A stretch of 64,000 nt of DNA from Sulfurospirillum halorespirans DSM 13726 (GTDB lineage Bacteria; Campylobacterota; Campylobacteria; Campylobacterales; Sulfurospirillaceae): contig NZ_CP017111.1 in assembly GCF_001723605.1 (NCBI RefSeq), positions 186,001 to 250,000 of the forward strand. The letters run 5' to 3'. The first letter of the stretch is position 1, and each line of letters starts with the position of its first letter. The notes under the pieces were generated by a model. It worked only from the letters and a program-made list of their open reading frames with translations. It was not told where the DNA came from and made no database searches. Below, in pieces: positions 63,582 to 64,000 of this stretch. The position numbers were made by a program, and so were the translations under genes.

Positions 63582-64000
63582 TTAATACTTCACCAAATCT
63601 GCGACCAATTCAAAGTTATTGGCACTCATCATATGAATCTTTGGATGAATCTTTTTAAGTTCTAAAAAGGCATTTAACGAGAGTTCAAACCCTACTTTTT
63701 TCTCTTCTTCTTCACTGATTTTTTTAGCATGTGCTAGTTTGTCCATCCAGATAGAAGGCACATGAATGCCTGGAACGTGCGCGCTCAAAAATTGAGCGGT
63801 ACGCAGTTTGATAATCGGAAAAAACCCTAAAATGAGTTGCGCTTGGCTCTGCTCTTTGTTGATCTCGGCTTTGGCATCTTTGAGTAAGTCTAAAAGCATT
63901 TTCGCATTTTCAACGCTGTAAACAGGTTGGGTGATGATGCCCACCGCGCCATGTTTGATCTTTGTTGCCATCTTTTTCATTAAATTTTTAGGGGTATTGG
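63582..64000 (-). CDS. Methylenetetrahydrofolate reductase-like protein, C-terminal part (5' end outside window)
   Basis: The last 138 or so residues of a protein whose frame stays open to the window edge. HGAVGIITQPVYSVENAKMLLDLL, LILGFFPIIKLRTAQFL and VPGIHVPSIWM match the barrel strands of the MetF family, in which these regions bind FAD and folate; the C terminus after EEEEKKVGFELSL is also as in that family. The ATG at 63980 is probably internal. It could be MetF itself or a related protein from the C1 pathway. Confidence 0.7.
   Translation of the reverse strand, partial: NTPKNLMKKMATKIKHGAVGIITQPVYSVENAKMLLDLLKDAKAEINKEQSQAQLILGFFPIIKLRTAQFLSAHVPGIHVPSIWMDKLAHAKKISEEEEKKVGFELSLNAFLELKKIHPKIHMMSANNFELVADLVKY

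Noticed and set aside
1..64000. Prophage, integron, secretion system or biosynthetic cluster
   Set aside because: No integrase, transposase, capsid, secretion ATPase or large synthase is seen; nearly all genes are housekeeping.

Overview
The window looks like a chromosomal segment of a free-living campylobacterotum (epsilonproteobacterium), most likely Sulfurospirillum or a close relative. Three things point there: a complex I operon in which the usual NuoE and NuoF are replaced by the short epsilon-type proteins; pflA directly after nuoN; and several gene blocks that, from memory, follow the Campylobacter jejuni order (nuo-pflA; miaA-ubiA; moaA, rsmE-rpmE-rsmI-rlmB, hom-yraN-trxA-trxB; dapB-purF; SPFH protein-ilvE, bcp-queH-fabZ-lpxA-clpX-mreB-mreC-carB-yrdC; lpxB-greA, lpxH-cheV-cheA-cheW; surE-tcdA). 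Almost everything is core metabolism. There are no tRNA or rRNA genes, no CRISPR array, no transposase and no prophage.

Layout. 1-11501: 3' part of a nuo operon (nuoD end to nuoN). 11541-13937: pflA (flagellar motor). 14080-16418 (minus): an aldehyde dehydrogenase and miaA. 16550-18457: a UbiA-type prenyltransferase and two small conserved genes. 18495-20421 (minus): a two-protein energy-taxis receptor (PAS protein plus MCP with a CZB domain). 20571-22675: moaA and moeA, convergent and overlapping. 22756-34848: a long plus-strand run of rRNA methyltransferases, L31, amino acid synthesis genes (aminotransferase, hom, dapB), thioredoxin system, purF and a radical SAM protein. 34990-38775 (minus): two paralogous membrane proteins, hisIE, an SPFH protein and ilvE. 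39019-40925: aldehyde dehydrogenase and bcp. 40966-43842 (minus): a large AsmA/DUF748-like protein. 43985-53128: queH, fabZ, lpxA, clpX, mreB, mreC, carB, yrdC. 53203-54859: small accessory patch with a BrnT/BrnA toxin-antitoxin pair and hypotheticals. 54920-56349 (minus): tcdA, surE. 56451-63532: lpxB, greA, argC, lpxH, cheV, cheA, cheW. 63582-64000 (minus): 3' end of a MetF-like gene.

Three signals are not explained by the genes. First, the 12-bp palindrome TTTACATGTAAA and its 10-bp core TTACATGTAA are scattered through the window (30 exact cores by eye, where well under one is expected), mostly inside genes, where they force Leu-His-Val(-Lys) or Thr-Cys(-Lys) into unrelated proteins. This resembles a highly iterated palindrome (like cyanobacterial HIP1) or an uptake/marker sequence. 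Second, a dispersed 110-140 bp intergenic element occurs three times (13938-14079, 34849-34984, 38878-38990). It is built almost wholly of hairpins, and one stem keeps its pairing in all three copies while its sequence changes, so the structure seems to be selected. Third, the brnTA pair sits between the full yrdC gene and a decayed second copy of the yrdC 3' end, which marks it as an insertion into an older yrdC-hypothetical gene pair.
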